64,000 nucleotides of DNA from Providencia rettgeri. Lineage in GTDB: Bacteria; Pseudomonadota; Gammaproteobacteria; Enterobacterales; Enterobacteriaceae. The stretch covers positions 1,394,501 through 1,458,500 of the forward strand of contig UGTZ01000001.1 in NCBI GenBank assembly GCA_900455085.1, written 5' to 3'. The notes beneath the pieces were generated by a model. That model was not told the DNA's origin, did no database searches, and was given only the letters and a program-made list of their open reading frames with translations. The position numbers and the translations under genes are program-made. Positions 29,121 to 38,216 of this stretch are shown in pieces. Positions within the stretch are counted from its first letter, which is position 1; every line of letters begins with the position of its first letter.

Positions 29121-30194
29121 ATGAGTCAGGCAAAGAAATTACTCGTCATGGCAGGTGGAACCGGAGGGCATGTTTTTCCGGGGTTAGCCGTGGCTCATTA
29201 TTTGCAGGCTCAAGGCTGGGAGATCCGTTGGTTAGGTACGGCTGACCGAATGGAAGCTACATTAGTGCCTAAACATGGTATCGATATTGAATTCATTCAA
29301 ATTTCGGGCCTCAGAGGCAAAGGTATTGCAGCTCAACTGGGGGCGCCATGGCGTATTTATAAAGCGATTCGCCAAGCCAAAACAATTATTAAGCGTTATC
29401 AACCGGATGCCGTATTAGGCATGGGGGGCTATGTTTCGGGGCCTGGTGGTATTGCGGCATGGCAATGCGGTGTACCTGTTGTGCTTCATGAACAAAATGG
29501 TATCGCGGGTTTAACGAACAAATGGTTATCTCGAATAGCAAAAAGAGTATTACAAGCCTTTCCGGGGGCATTTCCTAACGCACCAGTTGTTGGTAATCCG
29601 GTACGTGAAGATGTTTTAGCACTACCTGCACCACAGGTTCGTTTAGCTGGTCGAGAAGGCGCTATACGCGTATTAGTTGTTGGTGGTAGCCAAGGGGCTC
29701 GAATTTTAAATCAAGTGATGCCGTGTGTTGCTGAAAAAGTAGGCAAACAGTTAAATATCTGGCATCAAGCGGGAAAAGGCAGTAAGGAATCGACAGAAGC
29801 ATTGTATAATGAGCATATGCAAGTTTCAGGTAATTCCGAGTATAAAGTTACTGAATTTATTGATGATATGGCGCAAGCTTACGCATGGGCAGATATTGTT
29901 GTCTGTCGGTCAGGTGCATTAACAGTGAGTGAAATTGCAGCCGCAGGTTTACCGGCTATTTTTGTGCCTTTTCAACATAAAGATCGTCAACAATATTGGA
30001 ATGCATTACCGCTAGAAAAAGCGGGAGCGGCTAAAATTTTAGAACAATCACAATTTACCGCAGATGCTGTGGCGAGCTTATTAGAACAATGGGATAGAAA
30101 CGAATTACTCTCAATGGCCGAAAAAGCGCATAGCTGTGCAATTACAGACGCAACAGAGCGAGTTGCTACCGTGATTTGCGAAGTGGCTAAATAA
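29121..30194 (+). CDS. murG: Lipid II-forming GlcNAc transferase MurG
   Basis: Peripheral membrane GT-B glycosyltransferase converting lipid I to lipid II. 357 residues (E. coli 355). Gly-rich loops MAGGTGGHVFPGLAVA at the start and VVGGSQGARILNQ in the second domain; VLGMGGYVSGPGG and CRSGALTVSEIAAAGLPAIF are donor- and acceptor-site motifs. Confidence 0.96.
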   Translation: MSQAKKLLVMAGGTGGHVFPGLAVAHYLQAQGWEIRWLGTADRMEATLVPKHGIDIEFIQISGLRGKGIAAQLGAPWRIYKAIRQAKTIIKRYQPDAVLGMGGYVSGPGGIAAWQCGVPVVLHEQNGIAGLTNKWLSRIAKRVLQAFPGAFPNAPVVGNPVREDVLALPAPQVRLAGREGAIRVLVVGGSQGARILNQVMPCVAEKVGKQLNIWHQAGKGSKESTEALYNEHMQVSGNSEYKVTEFIDDMAQAYAWADIVVCRSGALTVSEIAAAGLPAIFVPFQHKDRQQYWNALPLEKAGAAKILEQSQFTADAVASLLEQWDRNELLSMAEKAHSCAITDATERVATVICEVAK

Positions 30195-30240
30195 TATTAG
30201 CCATAATTGATACCGAATTAATTAGAAGCGAAGAAATATA

Positions 30241-31705
30241 GTGAATACACAACAATTAGCGAAATTAAGAACATCAGTGCCAGAAATGAGAAGAGTTAGG
30301 CACATCCATTTTGTCGGCATCGGCGGTGCTGGCATGGGTGGTATCGCTGAAGTGTTGGCAAATGAAGGCTATGAAATTAGTGGTTCAGATTTAGCACCGA
30401 ATGCAGTGACTCAACAATTAACCGCATTAGGGGCAACGATTTACTTTAATCACCGCCCAGAGAACGTTGAAGACGCGAGTGTTGTTGTCGTATCAACGGC
30501 TATCTCGAGTGAGAACCCTGAAATTCAAGCCGCCAAAGAATTGCGTATTCCTGTTATTCGTCGTGCGGAAATGTTGGCTGAATTAATGCGTTACCGTCAT
30601 GGTATTGCTGTTGCAGGTACCCACGGGAAAACGACCACTACAGCAATGATTTCTGGGATTTATGCACAAGCAGGTCTTGACCCCACATTTGTGAATGGGG
30701 GGGTTAGTTAAATCAGCAGGAACACACGCACGTTTAGGTAGTAGCCGTTACTTGATTGCAGAAGCCGATGAAAGCGATGCATCGTTTTTACATTTGCAAC
30801 CGTTAGTTGCGGTTGTGACAAATATCGAAGCTGACCATATGGATACTTACCAAGGCGACTTCGATAACTTAACGAATACATTTATTAATTTCTTGCACAA
30901 TCTGCCGTTCTACGGGCGTGCAGTAATGTGTATTGATGACCCTGTCATTCGTTCGTTACTACCTAAAATTGGTCGCTACATTACTACTTATGGTTTTAGT
31001 GAAGATGCAGATGTGCGTATCACACAGTATGAGCAAAAAGGAAATCAAGGTTTTTTCACCATTGCTCGTGAAAATATGCCGGAACTGACTGTGGTTCTAA
31101 ATGCACCGGGACGTCACAATGCGCTCAATGCGACAGCCGCAGTGGCAGTTGCCACAGAAGAAGGCATTGACGATTTACATATTTTATCTGCACTAGTTGA
31201 GTTTCAAGGTACGGGGCGCCGCTTTGATTTCCTAGGAAATTTCCCTCTGCGTAATGTGAACGGCAAAGACGGTGAAGTGATGCTAGTCGATGACTATGGC
31301 CATCACCCAACAGAAGTTGACGCAACAATTAAAGCCGCAAGAGCGGGTTGGCCAGATAAACGCATTGTTATGGTATTCCAACCGCATCGTTATACCCGTA
31401 CTCGTGACCTATACGATGATTTTGTGAATGTTTTAGGGCAGGTAGATGTACTGCTAATGCTAGATGTCTATTCAGCGGGTGAAAAGCATGTACCGGGTGC
31501 AGATAGCCGCTCATTGTGCAGAACAATTCGTGGTCGTGGTCAGATTGATCCTATTTATGTTGCCGATACTGAACAAATTCCGCATATATTAGCTCAAACT
31601 CTTGATGAAAATGATTTAATTTTAGTTCAAGGCGCAGGAAATATTGGTAAAATAGCTAAAAACCTAGCTGAAGCAAAATTACAGCCACCGATGGTTGAGG
31701 AATAA
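30241..31705 (+). CDS. murC: UDP-MurNAc:L-alanine ligase MurC (frameshifted)
   Basis: First amino-acid-adding Mur ligase. GTG start at 30241 (VNTQQLAKLR, as in E. coli apart from the start codon). Motifs: HFVGIGGAGMGGIAEVL, P-loop AVAGTHGKTTTTAM near residue 125, LIAEADESDASFL, and VDDYGHHPTEV. The G run at 30697-30703 has seven G where six are expected; with six the frame reads FVNGGLVKSAGTHARLG and gives 487 residues (E. coli 491). As written the protein would stop after 156 codons, which an essential gene cannot tolerate. Confidence 0.93.
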
Positions 31706-31707
31706 AA

Positions 31708-32628
31708 ATGACAGAGAAAGTTGCGGTTCTATTAGGAGGCTCATCTGCTGAACGTGAAGTTTCACTTCAGTCAGGAAATGCTGTGCTAGCGGGGTTACGC
31801 CAAGCAGGTATTGATGCTCATCCTATTGACCCCCAAGATTTCCCTGTAGAAACATTGAAAGATGCTGGTTTTAATAAAGTTTTTATTGCGTTACATGGCC
31901 GAGGTGGTGAAGACGGTACATTACAAGGGTTGTTAGAAACACTAAACCTCCCTTATACCGGTAGTGGTGTTATGGCTTCAGCGCTGAGTATGGATAAGCT
32001 GAGAACAAAACAATTATGGCAAGGTGCAGGGTTAAGTGTATCGCCATATGTTTACTTAACACAGCAGCAGTATAAGCAGGCATCTCATGAGCAAATTGTC
32101 GCTAAAGTGCAATTGTTAGGGCTACCTCTGATTGTGAAACCTAGTCTAGAAGGCTCTAGTGTTGGCATGAGTAAAGTTGATAGCCTAGAGTCATTGCCAG
32201 CTGCATTGGACCTCGCGTTTCAATTTGATGAAACGTTGTTAATTGAAAAATGGCTAAGTGGCCCAGAATTCACGGTTGCAGTGTTGGGAGATAACACTTT
32301 GCCGTCAATTCGTATTCAACCACCGGGTATTTTTTATGACTACGAAGCAAAATATTTATCTGATGAAACTCAATATTTTTGCCCAAGTGGTTTAGGTGAA
32401 CAGCTCGAATCCAAACTCGCAGAATTAGCACTGAAAGCTTACCAAGCCGTTGGCTGCGAAGGCTGGGGACGAGTTGATGTAATGCAAGATAATGATGGTC
32501 AATTTTATCTGCTGGAAGTTAATACATCACCGGGTATGACAAGCCATAGTCTAGTACCGATGGCAGCTCGACAGGCTGGTATGAGTTTTTCACAGTTAGT
32601 TGTACAAATTTTAAAATTGGCTCGTTGA
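31708..32628 (+). CDS. ddlB: D-alanine--D-alanine ligase DdlB
   Basis: ATP-grasp enzyme making D-Ala-D-Ala for MurF. 306 residues, as in E. coli. Visible: VLLGGSSAEREVSLQSG at the start, ALHGRGGEDGTLQGLLE, IVKPSLEGSSVGMSKV (ATP binding), and LLEVNTSPGMTSHSLVP (Mg and substrate). Two bases after murC and one before ftsQ. Confidence 0.96.
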   Translation: MTEKVAVLLGGSSAEREVSLQSGNAVLAGLRQAGIDAHPIDPQDFPVETLKDAGFNKVFIALHGRGGEDGTLQGLLETLNLPYTGSGVMASALSMDKLRTKQLWQGAGLSVSPYVYLTQQQYKQASHEQIVAKVQLLGLPLIVKPSLEGSSVGMSKVDSLESLPAALDLAFQFDETLLIEKWLSGPEFTVAVLGDNTLPSIRIQPPGIFYDYEAKYLSDETQYFCPSGLGEQLESKLAELALKAYQAVGCEGWGRVDVMQDNDGQFYLLEVNTSPGMTSHSLVPMAARQAGMSFSQLVVQILKLAR

Positions 32629-32629
32629 T

Positions 32630-33436
32630 ATGTCACAAGCAGCACTAAACGTTAGGCATCATAATCAGAATAATGACGAGGATCCACGTTCAGGACCGAG
32701 TAATGGTGCATTTTTAGGTGGGTTATTTTTCTTCCTATTTGTGCTTGGCACTATCCTCTGGAGTGGTTGGATGGTGATGACTTGGATGAAAGATGCTGAC
32801 AGGTTGCCGATGTCTAAATTGGTGTTAACGGGGGAGCGCCATTACACCACAAATGATGATGTCAGAAAGGCCATTTTAGCTTTAGGGCAGCCGGGGACAT
32901 TTATGACCGTTGATGTCAACGCTATCCAGAACCAAATAAGCATGATGCCATGGGTACGCCAAGTGACGGTGCGTAAACAATGGCCAGATGAATTGAAAAT
33001 TCACATTGTTGAATACCGCCCATTCGCTAGGTGGAATGACCAAAACATGGTAGATGAACAAGGCAGAGTATTTAACTTGCCAGTTAGCGAAAATGGTAAA
33101 GGGGATTATGTGTTGCTGTATGGGCCACAAGGTAGCCAAAAAGATGTCCTTAAAGAATTTGCAGTTTTTAAGAACACGTTAGCAGCACATAACCTAAAGC
33201 TAAAATCATTATCGATGACAGCCAGAAATGCCTGGCAAATTATTTTAGACAACGATGTTAGAATCGAATTAGGTAAGAAAGATGTGTCAGAGCGGTTAAA
33301 TCGGTTCCTTGAACTGTATCCGCTTTTGCAGCAAACAACGGATAAACGCGTTGACTATGTTGACTTACGTTATTCCAGTGGTGCTGCGGTGGGCTGGGCG
33401 CCACTATTGGTCGATGCTCCACCGGAGTTACAATAA
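32630..33436 (+). CDS. ftsQ: Cell division protein FtsQ
   Basis: Bitopic divisome protein linking FtsL/FtsB to early components. 268 residues (E. coli 276). Cytoplasmic Asn-rich N-terminus, one membrane span at about residues 28-50, POTRA domain (PMSKLVLTGERHYTTNDDV), then the beta domain with PWVRQVTVRKQWPDELKI. Confidence 0.93.
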   Translation: MSQAALNVRHHNQNNDEDPRSGPSNGAFLGGLFFFLFVLGTILWSGWMVMTWMKDADRLPMSKLVLTGERHYTTNDDVRKAILALGQPGTFMTVDVNAIQNQISMMPWVRQVTVRKQWPDELKIHIVEYRPFARWNDQNMVDEQGRVFNLPVSENGKGDYVLLYGPQGSQKDVLKEFAVFKNTLAAHNLKLKSLSMTARNAWQIILDNDVRIELGKKDVSERLNRFLELYPLLQQTTDKRVDYVDLRYSSGAAVGWAPLLVDAPPELQ

Positions 33437-33471
33437 AGACGATGACTAATAACAAAAATTAGGCAGAAAAA

Positions 33472-34729
33472 ATGATTAAAGCAACGGACAGAAAATTAGT
33501 GGTAGGCCTTGAAATTGGAACTTCCAAGGTATCAGCCCTTGTTGGCGAAATTCTGCCCGATGGTATGGTTAATATTATTGGGGGTGGGGAGTTGTCCATC
33601 TCGTGGAATGGACAAAGGTGGCGTAAACGACCTTGAATCAGTGGTAAAATGTGTACAAAGAGCCATTGATCAGGCGGAATTAATGGCCGATTGCCAAATT
33701 TCATCGGTTTACCTTGCACTATCGGGTAAGCACGTCAGTTGTCAAAATGAGATTGGTATGGTGCCAGTTTCAGAAGAAGAAGTGACGCAAGAAGATGTTG
33801 ACAGTGTTGTGCATACAGCAAAATCGGTACGTGTACGTGATGAACACAGAATTTTGCACGTAATACCACAGGAATTTGCAATAGATTACCAAGAAGGGAT
33901 TAAAAACCCAGTTGGTCTATCGGGTGTACGTATGCAAGCAAAAGTTCATTTGATCACCTGCCATAACGATATGGCGAAGAATATCGTCAAAGCCGTTGAA
34001 CGTTGTGGGTTAAAAGTTGATCAGCTTATTTTTGCCGGTCTCGCTGCAAGTTATAGCGTTTTAACGGAAGATGAGCGTGAATTAGGTGTATGTGTCGTCG
34101 ATATCGGTGGCGGCACAATGGACATGGCGGTTTATACTGGTGGGGCTTTACGCCATACGAAAGTGATTCCATATGCAGGCAATGTGGTGACAAGTGACAT
34201 CGCATATGCGTTTGGAACACCACCCAGTGATGCAGAAGCCATTAAAGTGCGCCATGGTTGTGCAGTCGGTTCTATCGTCAGTAAAGATGAAACCGTTGAA
34301 GTACCAAGTGTTGGTGGGCGACCACCAAGAAGTTTACAGCGTCAGACCTTAGCAGAAGTGATCGAGCCAAGGTATACTGAGCTGTTAAACTTAGTTAATG
34401 AAGAAATTTTAAATTTACAGGAACAGTTACGCCAACAAGGTGTCAAACACCATTTGGCGGCTGGTATCGTGTTGACTGGTGGAGCTGCGCAAATCGATGG
34501 TTTAGTCGAGTGCGCTCAAAAAGTGTTCCATACGCAAGTGCGTATTGGTACACCGCTCAACATCACAGGATTAACGGATTACGCGCAGGAGCCATATTAT
34601 TCAACAGCAGTAGGGCTTCTGCATTACGGTAAAGAAAGCCATTTAGGTGATGATACCGAAGTAGAAAAACGTGCATCAGTTAGCGGGTGGTTTAGTAAAA
34701 TAACCAGTTGGCTGAGAAAAGAATTTTAA
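33472..34729 (+). CDS. ftsA: Cell division protein FtsA (frameshifted)
   Basis: Actin-like ATPase that tethers FtsZ to the membrane. The true start is the ATG at 33472 (MIKATDRKLVVGLEIGTSK). The G run at 33580-33584 has five G where four are expected. Removing one gives NIIGVGSCPSRGMDKGGV and a 418-residue protein (E. coli 420). Phosphate-binding loops VVDIGGGTMDMAVY and VLTGGAAQIDGL are present. The C-terminal amphipathic membrane helix is WFSKITSWLRKEF. As written the N-terminal frame would end soon after the break. Confidence 0.93.
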
Positions 34730-34789
34730 TTTTGATAAAGAAGCATATTATTAGCTTCAAAAGTAGTAAGCACAAAACGGAGAGACATT

Positions 34790-35947
34790 ATGTTTGAACC
34801 AATGGAGCTAACCAACGATGCGGTGATTAAAGTCATCGGCGTTGGCGGCGGCGGCGGCAACGCCGTTGAACACATGGTGCGTGAACGTATTGAAGGCGTT
34901 GAGTTCTTCGCTGTCAATACAGACGCACAGGCGCTGCGTAAAACCGCAGTTGGACAAACTATCCAGATCGGTACAGGTATTACCAAAGGTCTGGGTGCGG
35001 GTGCAAACCCTGAAGTCGGCCGTAACGCCGCTGAAGAAGACCGTGAGGCGCTGCGTAATGCTTTAGATGGCGCAGATATGGTCTTTATCGCAGCAGGTAT
35101 GGGCGGCGGTACAGGGACTGGTGCAGCTCCGGTTGTTGCCGAAGTTGCCAAAGAATTGGGTATTCTGACAGTTGCTGTTGTGACTAAGCCTTTCAATTTC
35201 GAAGGTAAAAAGCGCATGGCATTCGCAGAAGCGGGTATCACTGAGTTGTCAAAACATGTTGACTCATTGATCACTATCCCAAATGATAAATTATTAAAAG
35301 TACTTGGTCGTGGTATCTCATTACTGGATGCTTTCGGTGCGGCAAATGACGTACTAAAAGGTGCAGTACAAGGTATCGCTGAACTGATTACTCGCCCTGG
35401 TTTAATGAACGTAGACTTTGCTGACGTGCGTACTGTGATGTCAGAAATGGGCTACGCGATGATGGGGTCAGGTGTAGCTCGCGGTGAAGACCGTGCAGAA
35501 GAAGCCGCTGAAATGGCCATTTCTAGCCCATTATTGGAAGATATTGACCTGTCTGGCGCTCGTGGTGTGTTGGTTAACATTACAGCTGGTTTCGACCTGC
35601 GCTTGGATGAGTTTGAAACGGTGGGTAACACTATCCGTGCCTTCGCATCTGATAATGCAACTGTGGTAATCGGTACATCTCTTGACCCAGAAATGCACGA
35701 AGAACTGCGTGTCACTGTTGTTGCTACAGGTATTGGTATGGACAAACGTCCAGAAATTACTCTAGTTAGCAACAAGATGTCTCAGCAGGCGTCAATGGAA
35801 CAGCGCTATCAGCAAATGCAAAATAGCATGTCTTCATTAACAGAAGAGAAGCCAGCGGCTAAAGCGGTCAATGACCAAAATACGCAAACAAATAAAGAAC
35901 CAGATTATCTTGATATTCCTGCGTTCTTGCGTAAGCAGGCCGATTAA
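34790..35947 (+). CDS. ftsZ: Cell division GTPase FtsZ
   Basis: Tubulin-like GTPase forming the Z ring. 385 residues (E. coli 383). VIGVGGGGGNAVEHMV at the start, tubulin signature GMGGGTGTGAAPVVAEVA near residue 104, synergy-loop region NVDFADVRTVM, a flexible Gln/Asn-rich linker, and the conserved C-terminal peptide DYLDIPAFLRKQAD that binds FtsA, ZipA and ZapD. GGAGAGAC lies upstream. Confidence 0.97.
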   Translation: MFEPMELTNDAVIKVIGVGGGGGNAVEHMVRERIEGVEFFAVNTDAQALRKTAVGQTIQIGTGITKGLGAGANPEVGRNAAEEDREALRNALDGADMVFIAAGMGGGTGTGAAPVVAEVAKELGILTVAVVTKPFNFEGKKRMAFAEAGITELSKHVDSLITIPNDKLLKVLGRGISLLDAFGAANDVLKGAVQGIAELITRPGLMNVDFADVRTVMSEMGYAMMGSGVARGEDRAEEAAEMAISSPLLEDIDLSGARGVLVNITAGFDLRLDEFETVGNTIRAFASDNATVVIGTSLDPEMHEELRVTVVATGIGMDKRPEITLVSNKMSQQASMEQRYQQMQNSMSSLTEEKPAAKAVNDQNTQTNKEPDYLDIPAFLRKQAD

Positions 35948-35989
35948 TTTTATTTATATTGGTTTCTCCGCTTTTTGTGCTAAAATTTC

Positions 35990-36021
35990 CTACTGATTAT
36001 CTTGTATGATGATCAGTAGGA
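35990..36021. promoter_or_regulatory. Inverted repeat in the lpxC leader
   Basis: CCTACTGAT and ATCAGTAGG form perfect 9-base arms around a 14-base centre, shortly before lpxC and next to a TAAAAT -10-like box at 35980-35985. It may be a leader hairpin or an operator. It has no T tract, so it is not an obvious terminator. Confidence 0.45.
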
Positions 36022-36046
36022 CTTATAACATTGCGAGAAAAATACG

Positions 36047-36964
36047 ATGATCAAACAACGGACACTAAAACGTATTATTACAGCGACTGGTGTTGGTTTA
36101 CATACCGGCAAGAAAGTTACGCTTACATTACGTCCAGCGCCGGCCAATACCGGGGTCATCTACCGTCGTACTGACCTTAATCCACCGGTTGATTTTCCGG
36201 CAGATGCGAAATCAGTTCGTGACACCATGTTATGTACTTGCTTAGTTAATGAAGATAACGTGCGTATTTCGACTGTTGAGCATTTGAATGCTGCCTTAGC
36301 AGGGTTAGGTATCGATAACATTGTTATTGAAGTCAATGCGCCTGAAATCCCTATTATGGATGGCAGTGCCGCACCATTTGTATTCTTACTGCTTGATGGC
36401 GGTATTGAAGAATTAAATTGTGCAAAGAAATTTTTACGTATAAAAGAAACAGTACGTGTTGAAGATGGTGATAAATGGGCTGAAATGCGACCTTATAATG
36501 GGTTTAGCCTTGATTTCACAATTGATTTTCAGCATCCAGCGATTGACAGTAGCACACAACGCTACTCACTTGATTTCTCAGCGGAATCATTTGTAAATCA
36601 AATTAGCCGTGCGCGTACTTTTGGCTTTATGCGTGATATTGAATATCTGCAATCAAAAGGCTTGTGCTTAGGCGGTAGTTTTGACTGCGCCATCGTTGTT
36701 GATGACTATAAAGTTCTTAACGAAGATGGTTTACGTTTTGAAGATGAATTCGTTCGTCACAAAATGTTGGATGCAATTGGTGATTTATTCATGTGTGGAC
36801 ATAACATTATTGGCGCTTTCACCGCGTTTAAGTCAGGCCACGCACTGAATAACAAGCTGTTACAAGCAGTTTTAGCGAAAGAATCAGCTTGGGACCTCGT
36901 CACATTTGAAGACGAAGCTCAATTGCCTGTCGCATTCAAAGCACCTTCAGCGGTGTTTGCATAA
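36047..36964 (+). CDS. lpxC: UDP-3-O-acyl-GlcNAc deacetylase LpxC
   Basis: Zn-dependent committed enzyme of lipid A synthesis. 305 residues, as in E. coli. Zn ligands His79 (STVEHLNAA) and the later His and Asp of RHKMLDAIGD; catalytic region MDGSAAPFVFLL and the HNIIGAFTAFKSGHALNN loop are present. The C-terminus ends PSAVFA, near the E. coli tail that targets LpxC for FtsH proteolysis. Confidence 0.97.
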   Translation: MIKQRTLKRIITATGVGLHTGKKVTLTLRPAPANTGVIYRRTDLNPPVDFPADAKSVRDTMLCTCLVNEDNVRISTVEHLNAALAGLGIDNIVIEVNAPEIPIMDGSAAPFVFLLLDGGIEELNCAKKFLRIKETVRVEDGDKWAEMRPYNGFSLDFTIDFQHPAIDSSTQRYSLDFSAESFVNQISRARTFGFMRDIEYLQSKGLCLGGSFDCAIVVDDYKVLNEDGLRFEDEFVRHKMLDAIGDLFMCGHNIIGAFTAFKSGHALNNKLLQAVLAKESAWDLVTFEDEAQLPVAFKAPSAVFA

Positions 36965-36978
36965 GACGTGATTATGCA

Positions 36979-37007
36979 GCTATCTTCGAAAGCTAATCGA
37001 AGTTAGC
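36979..37007. terminator. Hairpin between convergent lpxC and the DciA-like gene
   Basis: GCTATCTTCGA/TCGAAGTTAGC stem with a 7-base loop. It overlaps the stop codon of the minus-strand gene and may serve both directions; T tracts are weak. Confidence 0.5.
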
Positions 37008-37524
37008 CCTTTCTGTTGGTTGCACTAGTACTCTCTCCGGCTAGTGCAGCCAGCCGCTCAAATCTTTCTTTTAATCCCTTCGGGCTATTCTCTGCTAATT
37101 TCAAAAGTGCTTGTGCGGTTTGTGTGCTTATCTGGCGTTCGTTCATTTTTTGACTCATTGAGGCCGTTTGCTTAGTTACTGAGCTATTTTGCCTCGATTT
37201 TCGCATAAGATCGGGATTGATTCTGATGTCGATAGAAGATAAAGATGGTAGAATGGACGTTCTTAATGCAGAAAGAAGATTGAGTTTTTCGTAATTAAGT
37301 CGGGTCATCCAACTGGCATTTGCCACTTCAATGACCATAATACTATTACGGTAGTTTGCAACACGGCACATAGGTTTGATTTCAGCCGGCAGTAACCCTT
37401 TTACAGCACGATTCAGTTTGATAATCGCTTTTGCATTACGTTGAATAGTTTGTAAAGTGTTCGATGATGTTGCCAATGATCCTTCAAGAACATCAAAAAG
37501 TGCTTGTGGATGACTATCTCTCAT
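37003..37524 (-). CDS. DciA-like DUF721 protein
   Basis: About 173 residues. The N-terminal ~100 (LNRAVKGLLPAEIKPMCRVA, then SIMVIEVANASWMTRLNYEK) match the DUF721 fold, the family of DciA, the ancestral loader or operator of the DnaB helicase. E. coli and relatives use phage-derived DnaC instead and lack this gene at this locus. The C-terminus is a basic, poorly ordered tail with a helical end (TAQALLKLAENSPKGLKERF). Start at 37524 is preferred to an in-frame ATG at 37551. Divergent from secM, convergent with lpxC. Family call is good; function in a DnaC-bearing cell is unknown. Confidence 0.75.
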   Translation of the reverse strand: MRDSHPQALFDVLEGSLATSSNTLQTIQRNAKAIIKLNRAVKGLLPAEIKPMCRVANYRNSIMVIEVANASWMTRLNYEKLNLLSALRTSILPSLSSIDIRINPDLMRKSRQNSSVTKQTASMSQKMNERQISTQTAQALLKLAENSPKGLKERFERLAALAGESTSATNRKG

Positions 37525-37599
37525 TTTTAGCTCCGGCTGAGAATGAAACAACGAATTACAAATAATAATTTTGTCACTTATTCATTATATAAGAGTTTG

Positions 37600-38130
37600 A
37601 TGGGCATTTTAAATTTTTGGCGACAACTCGGAAGAAAATACTTTTGGTCCCACCTGCTATTAGGTGTGGTTGCCACGGGTGTCGGTTTGCCTACAATTTT
37701 AAATGCGTTATCAGAATCTCAACACACACAGGTTAACTCTTCCCCCGTTAATCGCCAGAGCCAAGCTGTTAATGCCTTTGACAATTTATTTTCTCAACAG
37801 AATTCTCAGCGCTCTTCATCATCATCGTCATCCTATTCAGTTAATTACTGGCAGCAACATGCGGTAAGGAATGTCATTCGGCAGCTTACTTTTGCTTTTT
37901 CGGCAACGGAAGACGATGATGTAAACACGGCAGCAGAAGAGACTGAAAAGCTTATTGTCCCACAGTTGATGCTAGATACGCTGTATGCCATGTTAGCACA
38001 GCGTTCACTTCAGTGGGATGAAAGTGTTATCCAATTTAGTCATTATAACTATCCCCATATTATTGCCTACCAACCTGCAATTTGGATTGCTCAAGTCCAC
38101 GGCATTCGTGCCGGCCCGTTAACAGCTTAA
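37600..38130 (+). CDS. secM: Secretion monitor SecM
   Basis: Periplasm-targeted arrest peptide that regulates secA translation. From the ATG at 37600 (MGILNFWRQLGRKYFW, like the E. coli start) it is 176 residues. The signal sequence is long and atypical, with hydrophobic core SHLLLGVVATGVGLPTIL. The arrest motif near the end reads YQPAIWIAQVHGIRAGP, with WI and GIRAGP intact and Pro at residue 173. The motif's first Phe is Tyr here. The middle is a low-complexity Ser/Gln stretch. An upstream in-frame ATG at 37543 is less likely by homology. secA starts 86 bases downstream. Confidence 0.9.
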   Translation: MGILNFWRQLGRKYFWSHLLLGVVATGVGLPTILNALSESQHTQVNSSPVNRQSQAVNAFDNLFSQQNSQRSSSSSSSYSVNYWQQHAVRNVIRQLTFAFSATEDDDVNTAAEETEKLIVPQLMLDTLYAMLAQRSLQWDESVIQFSHYNYPHIIAYQPAIWIAQVHGIRAGPLTA

Positions 38131-38216
38131 TCTTTACCCATAGCAAGCCAGCTTAGTGCTGTGCTGTCTTGCGCAATAAAATTTAAAACAATTAATTGAT
38201 TATTAGAGATTAAAAT

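Noticed and set aside
34726..35274. 182-codon minus-strand frame across ftsZ
   Set aside because: Antisense to a fully conserved FtsZ coding region; product is low-complexity Ser/Ala/Pro without family features.
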